Shown here: piece by piece, positions 1-8,603 of the stretch | How positions within the stretch are numbered: position 1 is the stretch's first letter | Layout: every line of letters begins with the position of its first letter | Translations under genes and position numbers: made by a program | The notes under the pieces: model-generated | Told to the model about the DNA's origin: nothing | Database searches by the model: none | What the model saw: only the letters and a program-made list of their open reading frames with translations | Assembly (NCBI GenBank): GCA_965214975.1 | Contig: OZ244055.1 | Location: forward strand, 3,410,001-3,474,000 | Source: JAJEBT01 sp965214975 | Lineage (GTDB): Bacteria > Pseudomonadota > Alphaproteobacteria > MPNO01 > UBA830 | Length of the DNA stretch: 64,000 nucleotides | Reading direction: 5' to 3'

Positions 1-561
1 GACCACCTGGTTGATCCCCTGGTGCGGGATGTAGCGGAACTTGACCCCGAAGGCCTTGGCGACGGCGGCCTGGGCGATGTGCGGGAGCGAGCCGGGGGGC
101 GGGCCGGCCGTGATGACCTTGCCGGCCCTGGCTTCCGCCAGCAGGTCTTCCATGCCCTTTATGGGCGAATCCTTGAGGACCGTGACGTAGAGCGGACCCT
201 GGGCGACCAGGCAGATCGGCTCCCAGGACTTGTCGTTGTAGCTGGTCTTGCGGATGTGCGGCTGGGTGGTGGTCGTCCCGACCGGCATGAAACCGAGCCG
301 GTAGCCGTCGGGCTCGGCCTTGGAAAGCTGGGTCGCGCCGATCGTCCCGCCGGCGCCCGAGACGTTGCTGACGATGAATTTCTTGCCGAGGATCCCCTCC
401 ATTTCGAGCGCGAAGAAGCGGCCGGGCACGTCCGTCCCGCCGCCGGCGCCGAACGGGATCATCATGTGGATGTTGCGGGTTGGATACTCCGCGGCGGCGG
501 GCGCCGCGGCGATGGCGGCCGCGCCCGCCGCGATGACGGTCAGCGTTCGAAGATCACGCAT
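1..561 (-). CDS. Bug/TctC-family tripartite tricarboxylate transporter receptor (partial, C-terminus beyond left edge)
   Basis: Periplasmic substrate-binding receptor of the tripartite tricarboxylate transporter (Bug) family; 187 N-terminal residues lie in the window and the gene runs off the left edge. A signal peptide (MRDLRTLTVIAAGAAA, ending near AAA-EYP) is followed by family hallmarks: IPFGAGGGTD near residue 38, the GAGGTIGA-type loop near 70, and a PDGYRLGF stretch. The ATG at 561 has a GGAGGA Shine-Dalgarno sequence and overlaps the 3' end of the upstream aldolase gene by 8 bp, so it is translationally linked to the sugar operon. That is odd, because Bug receptors usually bind carboxylates and the operon already encodes an ABC transporter. 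It may bind an acidic sugar or sugar acid. The TctA/TctB membrane subunits, if present, would lie left of the window. Confidence 0.88.
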   Translation of the reverse strand, partial: MRDLRTLTVIAAGAAAIAAAPAAAEYPTRNIHMMIPFGAGGGTDVPGRFFALEMEGILGKKFIVSNVSGAGGTIGATQLSKAEPDGYRLGFMPVGTTTTQPHIRKTSYNDKSWEPICLVAQGPLYVTVLKDSPIKGMEDLLAEARAGKVITAGPPPGSLPHIAQAAVAKAFGVKFRYIPHQGINQVV

Positions 562-1246
562 CGTCCTGTCTCCTCCGTTGACGGGGCGGCGTCCGCCCCG
601 TTTGGCCGTAGTCCTCCAGGTACATCCGGCGCGCTTCGGCGACGGTTTCCCCGTCGAGCACGGCGAGTTCGCCGCGGAGCAGGGCGAGATGGACGATCTC
701 CGCCTCCTCCTCGACGTAGATCGCGTGTTTCAGGGCTTCCTCGGGAGTCTTCCCGATGGTGAACACGCCGTGCGCCCGCATCAGTATGGCCGGGCTGTCT
801 CCGATCTTGGCGACGATCTCCTCGCCGATGGCTTCCTCGCCGATGACGGCGAAATCGGAAACCGGGATGTCGCCGCCGAACAGCGCCGACGCCGTCGTCG
901 TGTGCATGCGGATGGGCTCGCCGCGCACGGCGAAGCTGGTGGCGTAGGGCGAGTGGGTGTGGACGATGCCGTGGACGTCGTCCCTGCGCCGGTAGACGTG
1001 GAGATGCGAGGCTGTGTCGACGGACGGCTTCATGTCCCCCTCGACGATCCGGCCGCCGCCGTCGAGGATGACGATCTCCTCCGGCTTCAGCAGATCCAGG
1101 CGGACGCCGCTCGGCTTGATGCCGATCAGGCCGGTTTCGGGATCGCGGCCGCTGGCGTTGCCCTGGGCCCACTTGACCAGGCCCGCCTCGGGCAGCGCCG
1201 CGTTGACCTTCCAGACCGCCTGCCGGAGCTCGCTCGCGATCGTCAC
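554..1246 (-). CDS. L-ribulose-5-phosphate 4-epimerase / class II aldolase (AraD/UlaF family)
   Basis: A 230-residue class II aldolase-fold protein, the usual size for AraD/UlaF. It carries the phosphate-site motif GNASGRDPETG (about 29-39), IKPSG (43-47), PSVDTASH with Asp77, and the zinc pair H96-x-H98 in GIVHTHS, matching the metal ligands and Asp of AraD/UlaF; a later RAHGVF supplies the third His. Family knowledge: it converts L-ribulose-5-phosphate to D-xylulose-5-phosphate. The GTG start at 1246 overlaps the preceding transketolase stop (GTGA) and the stop overlaps the next gene by 8 bp. It is the predicted last step before transketolase in the route that also contains UlaD- and UlaE-like enzymes on the other strand. 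A fuculose-phosphate aldolase role is possible but less likely. Confidence 0.85.
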   Translation of the reverse strand: MTIASELRQAVWKVNAALPEAGLVKWAQGNASGRDPETGLIGIKPSGVRLDLLKPEEIVILDGGGRIVEGDMKPSVDTASHLHVYRRRDDVHGIVHTHSPYATSFAVRGEPIRMHTTTASALFGGDIPVSDFAVIGEEAIGEEIVAKIGDSPAILMRAHGVFTIGKTPEEALKHAIYVEEEAEIVHLALLRGELAVLDGETVAEARRMYLEDYGQTGRTPPRQRRRQDDA

Positions 1247-2256
1247 AGCGCCTCCAGCCGTTCGCTGCCGGCGGCGGCGGTCTCCTGCAGCCGTGTCTCG
1301 GCGAAGTCGTCCTCGGTCACCCCGAAGCTCTCGCCCAGGAGGGTCTCCACCTGCCTGACCAGGGCCATGGCGTCGATCCCGTGCTCGCGCATCAGGTAGG
1401 GGAACGAGGCCCCGTGCGCGTAGGTGTCTCGGATGCCCATGCGGACCAGCTTCCGCGGCACGCCGTTTTCGGCCATCACCTCGGCGACGCAGGTTCCCAG
1501 CCCGCCGGCGATCACGTGGTTTTCCATTGTGATGACGCCGAATGCGGGTTTGGAGACCGCCTCGACGACGGCCGGATCGGAGAACGGCTTCAGCGTGCTG
1601 ACATGGAGGTGGGCGATCGAGACGCCGTGCCGGCCGAGCGCGGCCGCGGCCCGCATGCCCTCCTCGGTGCAGTTTCCGGAGGTCAGCAGCGTGACGTCGG
1701 TGCCGTCGCGGACGGTGCGGGCGCGGTCGAGGAGCATGGGCTCGTCCTCGGGAAACAGCCGCGGCACCTCGCCCCGGAGCATGCGGACGTAGACGGGCCC
1801 CGGAACCCGTTCGGTCACGTCGAGCACCGTTTCCACGTCGGTCGCGTCGCCGACTTCGAGAACCGTCATGTTGGGAAGGCCGCGCAGCACGGCGATGTCC
1901 TCGATCGCCTGGTGGGTGACCCCGCCCGGGGTGCTGAGACCGGGCAGGAAGCCGACCAGCCGGACCGGCAGGTTCGGATAGCAGATCGACATCCCGAGCT
2001 GGTCGAGCGGCCGGCGGTACAGGAACACGGCGAAGGTGTGGAGAAACGGCACGAAGCCTTCGCGCGCCAGCCCGCCGGCCCAGCTCAGCATGTTCTGCTC
2101 GGCCATGCCCATCGAGAAGAAGCGCTCGGGATAGGTGTCCTTGAAGAGCTGGATCTCGGTCGATCCTGTCAGGTCTCCGGAGAGCACCAGCACCTCGGGC
2201 CGGTCCCGCGCCCAGTCGACCAGATTCCGCTCGTGGACCCTGTGGAGGATTTCCAT
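1243..2256 (-). CDS. transketolase, C-terminal (pyrimidine/transketolase_C) subunit
   Basis: A 337-residue C-terminal half of a split transketolase, like the paired half-subunits common in sugar operons. The pyrimidine-binding domain includes VLSGDLTGST, the conserved glutamate region GMAEQNML (about 50-57) and a GVTHQAIED loop; the C-terminal domain contains MENHVIAGGLG. The ATG at 2256 lies 5 bp after the stop of the N-terminal subunit; a GTG directly before it is an alternative. Together the two subunits would bind thiamine diphosphate and transfer two-carbon units from D-xylulose-5-phosphate. Co-transcription with the 4-epimerase, which makes D-xylulose-5-phosphate, fits a role in feeding the pathway product into the pentose phosphate pool. 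Confidence 0.88.
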   Translation of the reverse strand: MEILHRVHERNLVDWARDRPEVLVLSGDLTGSTEIQLFKDTYPERFFSMGMAEQNMLSWAGGLAREGFVPFLHTFAVFLYRRPLDQLGMSICYPNLPVRLVGFLPGLSTPGGVTHQAIEDIAVLRGLPNMTVLEVGDATDVETVLDVTERVPGPVYVRMLRGEVPRLFPEDEPMLLDRARTVRDGTDVTLLTSGNCTEEGMRAAAALGRHGVSIAHLHVSTLKPFSDPAVVEAVSKPAFGVITMENHVIAGGLGTCVAEVMAENGVPRKLVRMGIRDTYAHGASFPYLMREHGIDAMALVRQVETLLGESFGVTEDDFAETRLQETAAAGSERLEAL

Positions 2257-2261
2257 CACCG

Positions 2262-3225
2262 CTACCCCGCCGCCCGCCAGCTCTCGGCGAAGGCCCGGAA
2301 GCGCTCGGTTTCCTCGGCGTTCCCGAAACGCACGTAATGCAGTCTCGGCTTGCGCTCCTCCAGCAGCGGGACGCCGCGCGCGCTGTCGGTGTAGCAAAGC
2401 ACGAAAAGGGGTTTTCCGTCATGCGGGGTTTCCCGGACCGCCGCGTCCACGGCCTCGACGTCGTGGCCGTCGACGCTGGCGGCGACGCCCCCGAAACCCG
2501 AAACGCGCGCCGCGATCGGCTCGATCCCCATCACGTCCTCGGTCGCGCCGTCGTACTGCATGCCGTTGACGTCGACGCAGACGACGACGTTGTCGAGCCG
2601 GTGATGGGCGAGCGCCTGGAGCGCTTCCCAGGTCTGGCCCTCCTCCAGCTCGCCGTCGGACATGAAGACGAAGACGCGCCCCGCCTCGCCGCGCAGCCTG
2701 CGGGCCATGGCGATGCCGCCGGCCCTGGCTCAGCGCCTGGCCGAAGGATCCGGTCGTGAGCTCGAAACCCGGCGAATGCTCGGCGCCGATCATCTCGACC
2801 GTGCTGCCGTCGGTGTTGAACTGGGCGAAGGCCTCGGCGGACATGCGGCCGGTCTCGACGAGCACGGCGTAGACCGCCACCGCGTAATGGGCGGGCGAGA
2901 TCAGGAGCCGGTCGCGGCCGGCGCTCCGGGAGCCGTTGTAGGCGGCGCCGAGGCCGTGCGCGGCGCCGCCGCGTCCGGGCGGCCCCGCGAACCCGTCCGG
3001 CACCGGCGCGCCCCGGCTGGGGCCGAGGTCGAGCGACTTCACGTACAGCGTGGCGAGCAGGTCCGCGCTCGACAGGGTCTGGCTCAGATAGCAGCCGTTC
3101 CGCTCGATCGCGAGGTCGAGCACGCGCCTGCGCGCGCCGTCCGCGACGCGCCGCGTTTCGACGCGCCAGTCGTTCGCCGCCGCCGGCGGCGCGCCTGTCG
3201 CGGCGGCCGTGGGGGGCCGGCGCAT
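2262..3225 (-). pseudogene. transketolase, N-terminal (TPP-binding) subunit, broken by a one-base frameshift
   Basis: The N-terminal transketolase subunit is readable only in two frames. From the ATG at 3225 the first frame gives SSADLLATLYVKSLDLG and LLISPAHYAVAVYAVL and runs to TTGSFGQALSQ; the second frame continues with AGGIAMARRLRGE, the TPP-motif region FMSDGELEEGQTWEA and KPLFVLCYTDSARG, ending at 2262. The switch falls in a CCC/GGG run at 2723-2725, where removing one base restores a 320-residue protein of normal size. SorC stops 5 bp upstream and the C-terminal subunit starts 5 bp downstream. Because both flanking genes are intact and the enzyme needs both halves, a sequencing or assembly indel is at least as likely as a real mutation. 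The TPP motif has S where many homologues have G (SDGE). Confidence 0.8.
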
Positions 3226-3230
3226 CCCGT

Positions 3231-4208
3231 TCAGGCGGCGGCGCTGCCGCGGACCGCCTCGGTCCGGTCCAGCTCCAGCACTTCCCTGGCCGAGTCCTCG
3301 TCGACCGCCACGGCGTTGAAATACCCGCCGCGCAGGGCGCCCAGGACGGCCGGCGCCTTGTCGGGCGAGGCGCTGACCCCGAGCGACCAGCGGACGCTGC
3401 GCAGATCGTCCAGCGGGATGCCGATGACCCGTTTCGAGTAGTCGCCGACCTCGCGGCCGTCGATGTCGATCATGCGCGCGAACACGTGCCCCACCGCCCC
3501 CGCCGCCCGTGCCGCGGCCTGCTCCTCGCGGGTGATGTATCCCGTGCGGCGCAGGCTCGACATCCCGGAAGAGAGGCTCCCGATTCCCTGGACGGCGACG
3601 TCGACGCGCCCGGCGCGGCCGAGAGCGTCGCGGATCTGCGGCTGGCGCAGGAACAGGTTGCGCGCCTCCTCGGAATCGACCACCGCGGGAGCCGGGATCA
3701 GGTGGCAGGACGCGTTGAGCAGCGCCGCCAGCCGGACGGCCGGGCCCGGGCCGTCCTCCTCCGAGACGCCGAACCCGAGCGAGCCGGCCATCTGGACGAC
3801 CTCGACGCCTTCCAGTGGCTGGGGCTCCATCACGCGCAGAACCTCCGCCAGGGTCCGGCCCCAGGTGATCCCGACCTTCATGCCGTTGCCGATCACCCTG
3901 GTCAGGAACTCGGCCCCGGCGAGGCCGACGTTGCGGCAGGTGAGTTCCCCGCTCCCCCCGCCGGGGGCGACGACGGCATCGCGCAGACCGAACCGGCCGC
4001 GCAGCTCGGCGGCGAGCTCGGGGACGTCGGCGACGGGGCGGTCGATGCGGAACTCGACGATTCCCAGTTCGCGCGCCCCGGACAGCAGGCGCGAGACCGT
4101 CGAGTGCGAGCAGCCCAGGATGCCCGAGATTTCCTGCTGGCTCAGCTGCTGCTCGTAGTAGAGCGCGGCGGCGCGGCGGATCTGCGCCAGTTTCTGCCGT
4201 TTGGTCAT
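3231..4208 (-). CDS. SorC-family sugar-responsive transcriptional regulator
   Basis: A 325-residue one-component regulator. Residues about 20-45 form a DeoR/SorC-type helix-turn-helix (QLSQQEISGILGCSHSTVSR), followed by a sugar-phosphate-isomerase-like effector domain with GLAGAEFL, GITWGRTLAEVL and VAVQGIGS. Family knowledge: SorC proteins bind phosphorylated sugars and control neighbouring catabolic operons. The ATG at 4208 has GGAGGG about 12 bases upstream; an in-frame start 48 bp further up lacks a clear ribosome site. It lies between the transporter permeases and the transketolase genes in the leftward operon and is the likely regulator of both divergent operons. Its operator may be the inverted repeat at 8533-8557. 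Confidence 0.9.
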   Translation of the reverse strand: MTKRQKLAQIRRAAALYYEQQLSQQEISGILGCSHSTVSRLLSGARELGIVEFRIDRPVADVPELAAELRGRFGLRDAVVAPGGGSGELTCRNVGLAGAEFLTRVIGNGMKVGITWGRTLAEVLRVMEPQPLEGVEVVQMAGSLGFGVSEEDGPGPAVRLAALLNASCHLIPAPAVVDSEEARNLFLRQPQIRDALGRAGRVDVAVQGIGSLSSGMSSLRRTGYITREEQAAARAAGAVGHVFARMIDIDGREVGDYSKRVIGIPLDDLRSVRWSLGVSASPDKAPAVLGALRGGYFNAVAVDEDSAREVLELDRTEAVRGSAAA

Positions 4209-4295
4209 GCCGGGCCCGTTCCCTCCGGCGATGCGGCCTTGAAGCCAGTTTCGCACATCATTTCAGCACGCGCATGTTCTTGCGTCCTCTCTCCG

Positions 4296-5132
4296 TCACC
4301 CCTTCACCGCTCCCGCCGTGATGCCCCGGATGATCTGGCGTGCGGCGAAGAAGGTGAACAGCAGCGGTGGAATCACGATGAGCGTCCCCATCGCCATGAT
4401 GCGTCCCCACTCGACCCCGGTGTCGGTCAGGAAACCGGACGCCGCGACCGGCAGGGTCCGCGAGTTGCGGCCGGTGAGCAGGAGCGCGAGAACGAACTCG
4501 TTCCACGCGATCCGGAAGGTGAAGATCCCGGCCACCGCGTAGCCGGACTTCATCAGCGGCAGCAGCACCCGGAAGAAGACCTGCAGGGGCGAAGCGCCGT
4601 CGACGATCGCGGCTTCCTCGAGCTCCACCGGGATCTGCTTGTAGAAGCCGAACAGGAGCCAGACGGCGAAGGGGAGGTTGAGCGCCGTGTAGAAGAAGAC
4701 CAGCACCGCGAGGTCGTTGTCGATGCCGAGCCCGAGCACCATGGCGAAGGCGGGAACGGCGAGGACCGCCGGCGGCACCATCCGGATCAGCAGGGTCGAG
4801 TTGGCGACGAAGCGCCGTCCCCGGAAGTCGAGCCGCGCCAGCGCGTAGGCGCACAGGCCGCCGAAAAACAGCGTGAGAAACGTGGACACGGTCGCCACGA
4901 TCACGGAGTTCAGCAGGTAGAGATCGAACTTCTTCCGCCCGGCGATGTGCTCGTAGTTGTCGAGCGTGGGCACGAAGAGGAACCAGATCGGCCTGCCGTC
5001 GAAGATCGTGATCTCGTCCTTGAAGGAGGTCGAGACCATCACCCAGATCGGCATCAGGCAGATGGCGGCCAGCGCCAGCACGGCCAGATAGTGGCCCGCC
5101 AGGCTGCCCGCTCCGGCCCAGTTCCTAGGCAT
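4296..5132 (-). CDS. ABC sugar transporter permease, MalG type (CUT1 family)
   Basis: An inner-membrane permease of 278 residues with about six hydrophobic segments. The cytoplasmic EAA loop ELEEAAIVDGASPLQ lies near residue 190, where it would contact the ATPase; DxxG within it is conserved. The N-terminal segment LAVLALAAICLMPIWVM followed by STSFK is characteristic of the MalG/UgpE branch. It overlaps the MalF-type gene by 8 bp, so the two are made together, as expected for a heterodimeric channel. Substrate cannot be read from the permease; context points to a sugar lactone, aldonate or related compound. Confidence 0.92.
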   Translation of the reverse strand: MPRNWAGAGSLAGHYLAVLALAAICLMPIWVMVSTSFKDEITIFDGRPIWFLFVPTLDNYEHIAGRKKFDLYLLNSVIVATVSTFLTLFFGGLCAYALARLDFRGRRFVANSTLLIRMVPPAVLAVPAFAMVLGLGIDNDLAVLVFFYTALNLPFAVWLLFGFYKQIPVELEEAAIVDGASPLQVFFRVLLPLMKSGYAVAGIFTFRIAWNEFVLALLLTGRNSRTLPVAASGFLTDTGVEWGRIMAMGTLIVIPPLLFTFFAARQIIRGITAGAVKG

Positions 5133-6006
5133 CGTCGTCCATCGGCCTGCCGACCACCAGGATCAGCAGCGACATCAGGAACACCATGACGATCAGCAGG
5201 ACCGAGATCGCCGACGCGTATCCCAGAAGCTGCGCGTCGAACGCCCGGTTGTAGATGTGCAGCGACAGCAGTTCGGTCGCGCGTCCCGGCCCGCCTCCGG
5301 TCATGATGTACATGACCTCCAGCGCCCGGAACACGTCGATCAGCCGCATCAGCAGCGCGATCACCAGAATGGAGGAGATCATGGGCAGCTTGACCAGGAA
5401 GATCTGCTGCCACCAGTTCGCGCCGTCGATGCGCGCCGCCTCCAGCACCTCGCCCGGCAGGGCCTGCAGCCCGGCGATCACGATGATGAAGATGAAGGGC
5501 GTCCACTGCCAGATGTCGGTGAACACGATGGCGAAGAAGGCGAGCTCCGCGTCGCCGAGCCAGACCTGCGGCTCGATTCCGAACCAGACGCCGAGATAGT
5601 GGTTGATCCAGCCGACGCGCGCGTCGAACAGGTAGCGCCAGATCAGCCCCACCACGACCGGAGAGACCATCAGCGGCAGGATGAAGATCGTGCGGAAGAC
5701 GCTTGCGCCGCGGATCGGCTTCTCGAGGAGCAGCGCGAGCGCGACGCCGAGGCACATCTCGATCGTGATCGTCCAGAACCCGAAACGGACGGTGACCCAG
5801 ATCGACTCCCGGACGTCTTCGTCGCCGAGCATCCGGACGTAGTTGGCGAAGCCGACGCCTTCGGCCCGGCTGAACGGCTCGCCGATCTTCCAGTCGTGGA
5901 AGCTCAGGTAGAGCGCGTCGAAGATCGGGTAGAGCAGGCCCGCGGCCATCACGAGCACCGCCGGAGCGACGAACAGGTAGGGAGTCAGCGTCCTTGCGTG
6001 GGGCAT
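5125..6006 (-). CDS. ABC sugar transporter permease, MalF type (CUT1 family)
   Basis: A 293-residue inner-membrane permease with a hydrophobic N-terminal helix (PYLFVAPAVLVMAAGLLYPI), about six membrane segments, and the EAA loop VLEAARIDGANWWQ near residue 195. The stretch MYIMTGGGPGRATELL is typical of MalF/UgpA-type partners. It follows the binding-protein gene by 67 bp and overlaps the MalG-type gene. With the ATPase and binding protein it forms a complete CUT1 importer for a mono- or disaccharide-like substrate. Confidence 0.92.
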   Translation of the reverse strand: MPHARTLTPYLFVAPAVLVMAAGLLYPIFDALYLSFHDWKIGEPFSRAEGVGFANYVRMLGDEDVRESIWVTVRFGFWTITIEMCLGVALALLLEKPIRGASVFRTIFILPLMVSPVVVGLIWRYLFDARVGWINHYLGVWFGIEPQVWLGDAELAFFAIVFTDIWQWTPFIFIIVIAGLQALPGEVLEAARIDGANWWQQIFLVKLPMISSILVIALLMRLIDVFRALEVMYIMTGGGPGRATELLSLHIYNRAFDAQLLGYASAISVLLIVMVFLMSLLILVVGRPMDDDA

Positions 6007-6073
6007 CGCGCGGGCCGCCTGGTCTGCCGTCCCGGGAGGCCGGGGGCGGCGTTCCGCCGCCCCCTGGTTGCGC

Positions 6074-7399
6074 TCACTTCCTGTACTTGGCCCACGCGTA
6101 GTAACCCTCGCGCTCCATGATCGCGCGCGCCTTGGCGGCGGCGGCGTCCATGATCGGCTGGATCGGCTTGTCGGTGGTGATCACCTCGGTCAGCGCCTGG
6201 CCCAGCACGTCGATGTTGAGCTCGTTCCACTCGGGGATGAGGGGGCGCCAGTCCGGATCGGCGCAGGGCAGCTGTTCCAGTATCACCGGGTACTCGGCGA
6301 ACCGGTCGCTGAACGCCTTGACGGTCGACGTCCGGATCGGGTCTCCGCCCAGCTCGACCATTCGCCGGTCGCCGGCCCTTGAGGTCATGTACTGGATGAA
6401 CAGGAAGGCCGCCTCCTGGTTCCGGCTGTTCGCCGGGATCCCCATCGCGAAGCCGCCCGTCTCCGAGCCGCAGCGCGAACCCGTCGGGTGCAGGCCGTAG
6501 GCGACCTTGTCGGCGATCTTCGACTGCTTCGGGTCGCGTGCCATCGCCGCGATCTTGAGCGTGTCGATGTACATCGCCGCGCCGCCGCCGAGGAACGCCG
6601 CCGCCGCCTCGCCGAAGCCGAAGGACGGGATGCCCTTGGGGCCGGTCCGGGCGATTTCGCGCATCACCCGGGCGGCCTCGACGCCGGCCGCGTCGTTGAA
6701 GACCGGGTTCCATTCGTCATCGAAGACCCGGCCGCCCAGCGGCGCCAGGTGGAGCAGCCAGCCCGCGGTGACCTGGTGGCCCGTCTTGCCGCGCGACGTC
6801 AGCGCCGGGATGCCGGCCCCTGCGAGCTTCCTCATCGCCGCGCGAAGCTCGTCGTAGGTCTTCGGCGGCGCGATGCCCTGGGCGTCGAGGATGTCCTTGC
6901 GATAGGCCAGGATCGACGTCTCGGCGCCGAACGGAATGCCGTAGAGGGCGCCCGACTTGCCGGGCATGTAGCCCTTCTTGCCTCCGACGACGCCGCCGTT
7001 CTGGAGATAGGCGTCGGCGATGTCGTCTATGTCGTACTGCGGGTCGACCAGGGCGCCGTTGGTGAAGAACTGGCTGAGCGGGGTGAGCAGGCCCTTCGAC
7101 ACGTACTCGCCCTTCCACATCACGACCCAGCTGACGATGTCGTACTCGCCTTTCGGTTTCGACATCTCGAGGAGCTGCCGGTCGCGAAGCTTGAGGTACT
7201 GGAGCGCGTCGACCTCGACCTCGATGCCCGTCTCCTTGGTGAACTCCTCGATCAGCTTCTCCGCCTTGATGAAGTGGCTGAGCGCGGGCCAGCTGACGAC
7301 GAGCGTCGTGTCCTTGTACTTCTCGTACGGGTTGGCGAACGCCGCGGTCGCGAACAGCAGCGTCGCGCCCGCGAGCAGCAGTTTCCTGGCTATGTGCAT
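6074..7399 (-). CDS. ABC transporter extracellular sugar-binding protein
   Basis: A 441-residue periplasmic binding protein with a clear signal peptide (LLLAGATLLFATAAFA, cleavage before NPY). The mature part has the CUT1 binding-protein pattern: EEFTKETGIEVEV near residue 50, YDIVSW, an aromatic-rich centre (GALYGIPFGAET) and an ETGGFAMGIPANS stretch near residue 320. It lies 25 bp after the ATPase gene and precedes both permeases. The start at 7399 is preceded by AAGGAAGG. Ligand specificity is not visible; the surrounding enzymes suggest an aldonolactone, ascorbate-like compound or pentose/hexose acid. Confidence 0.9.
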   Translation of the reverse strand: MHIARKLLLAGATLLFATAAFANPYEKYKDTTLVVSWPALSHFIKAEKLIEEFTKETGIEVEVDALQYLKLRDRQLLEMSKPKGEYDIVSWVVMWKGEYVSKGLLTPLSQFFTNGALVDPQYDIDDIADAYLQNGGVVGGKKGYMPGKSGALYGIPFGAETSILAYRKDILDAQGIAPPKTYDELRAAMRKLAGAGIPALTSRGKTGHQVTAGWLLHLAPLGGRVFDDEWNPVFNDAAGVEAARVMREIARTGPKGIPSFGFGEAAAAFLGGGAAMYIDTLKIAAMARDPKQSKIADKVAYGLHPTGSRCGSETGGFAMGIPANSRNQEAAFLFIQYMTSRAGDRRMVELGGDPIRTSTVKAFSDRFAEYPVILEQLPCADPDWRPLIPEWNELNIDVLGQALTEVITTDKPIQPIMDAAAAKARAIMEREGYYAWAKYRK

Positions 7400-7424
7400 G
7401 ACTCTGTTCCTTCCTTGTGGTGCC

Positions 7425-8516
7425 TCAGATCGCTTCGCCGCTGGCGCGGTCGAACAGGTAGAGGCGGTCGACGTCGAAGTAGTAGCGCCCCGACGTCATG
7501 GGCGGCGCGTCCGGACCGACCTCGACGGAGGCGGTGACCGGGTGACCCCGGACCGTGGCCGCGAGGAACTGGCTCGATCCGATGTACTCGGAGACGGAGA
7601 CCTCGAGATCGATTTCGGAGTGGTTGCCGGCGCCGGAATCGGCGGCGGCGAAATGCTCGGGCCGGAGGCCGACCGTGACGGCGCGGCGCGGCGCCCGGCG
7701 CGCGCGCGCCGCGAGACGGTCCGGCACCGGCAGCGAGAACCCGCGTCCCTCGATCCGCAGCCTGTCGCTTCCGGCGATCTCCCCGTCCAGCATGTTCATC
7801 GACGGCGAGCCGATGAACTCGGCGACGAAACGGTTGTCGGGCGCGCTGTAGACCTCGCGCGGCGTGCCGGTCTGCTGGATCACGCCGGCATCCATGATCA
7901 CGATGCGGTCGGCCATCGTCATCGCCTCGATCTGGTCGTGCGTGACGTAGATCATGGTGCGTTCGAGTTTCTTGTGCAGGAGCGAGAGCTCGGTGCGCAT
8001 CGTCGCGCGCAGCTTCGCGTCGAGGTTCGAGAGCGGCTCGTCGAACAGGAAGCAGTACGCCTCGCGCACGATCGACCGTCCGACGGCGACCCGCTGCCGC
8101 TGCCCGCCCGAGAGATCCCGGGGCTTGCGGTCGAGATAGGGCGTCAGTTCCAGCATCTCCGCCGCGCGCTGCACCCTCTCCGCGATCTCCCGCCTGGGCC
8201 GCCGGGCGAGGCGCAGCGCGAACGACATGTTGTCGGCGACGTTCATGTGCGGATAGAGCGCGTAGGACTGGAAGATCATGGCGATGTCGCGCGCCTTCGG
8301 CGGCGCGTCCGTCATGTCCCGGCCGCGGATGACGACCCGGCCCGACGTGACGTCCTCGAGCCCGGCGATCATGCGGAGCGTCGTCGACTTGCCGCAACCG
8401 GACGGTCCGACGATCACCACGAACTCCCCTTCGTCGACGGCGAGCGTCAGCTCGGGGACGACGACCGTGGTTCCGAAAGCCTTGACGACCTTTTCCAGCC
8501 TGACGCCCGACATCAT
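7425..8516 (-). CDS. ABC sugar transporter ATPase (UgpC/MalK type)
   Basis: A 363-residue ATPase of the MalK/UgpC group. Walker A GPSGCGKSTT is near residue 38, the Q-loop is in IFQSYALYPHM, the signature is LSGGQRQRVAVGR, and Walker B FLFDEPLSNLD is followed by the switch His in THDQIEAM. The C-terminal 120 residues form the TOBE/OB regulatory region (VGLRPEHF). Two adjacent ATGs (8516 and 8513) follow GAGGA; the second has better spacing. It is the first gene of the leftward operon and would energise the adjacent permeases. It is separated by only about 87 bp from the divergent lactonase gene. Confidence 0.93.
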   Translation of the reverse strand: MMSGVRLEKVVKAFGTTVVVPELTLAVDEGEFVVIVGPSGCGKSTTLRMIAGLEDVTSGRVVIRGRDMTDAPPKARDIAMIFQSYALYPHMNVADNMSFALRLARRPRREIAERVQRAAEMLELTPYLDRKPRDLSGGQRQRVAVGRSIVREAYCFLFDEPLSNLDAKLRATMRTELSLLHKKLERTMIYVTHDQIEAMTMADRIVIMDAGVIQQTGTPREVYSAPDNRFVAEFIGSPSMNMLDGEIAGSDRLRIEGRGFSLPVPDRLAARARRAPRRAVTVGLRPEHFAAADSGAGNHSEIDLEVSVSEYIGSSQFLAATVRGHPVTASVEVGPDAPPMTSGRYYFDVDRLYLFDRASGEAI

Positions 8517-8603
8517 TCCTCGTTCCAAGCAACCCGACTTGCCCCAGCCTAGTCGGGGGCGAAGGAATTTGCAAAGCCGTAGAAAATCTTGCATCTTCGC
8601 GCC
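8517..8603. promoter_or_regulatory. divergent intergenic region with a perfect 7-bp inverted repeat (candidate SorC operator)
   Basis: This 87-bp gap separates the two divergent sugar operons and must hold both promoters. It contains CCCGACT at 8533-8539 and its exact complement AGTCGGG at 8551-8557, with an 11-base spacer, plus a direct repeat of TTGCA further right. The geometry fits a dimeric or tetrameric repressor such as the SorC protein encoded at 3231-4208. That binding is inference; a weak stem-loop is the alternative reading. Confidence 0.4.
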
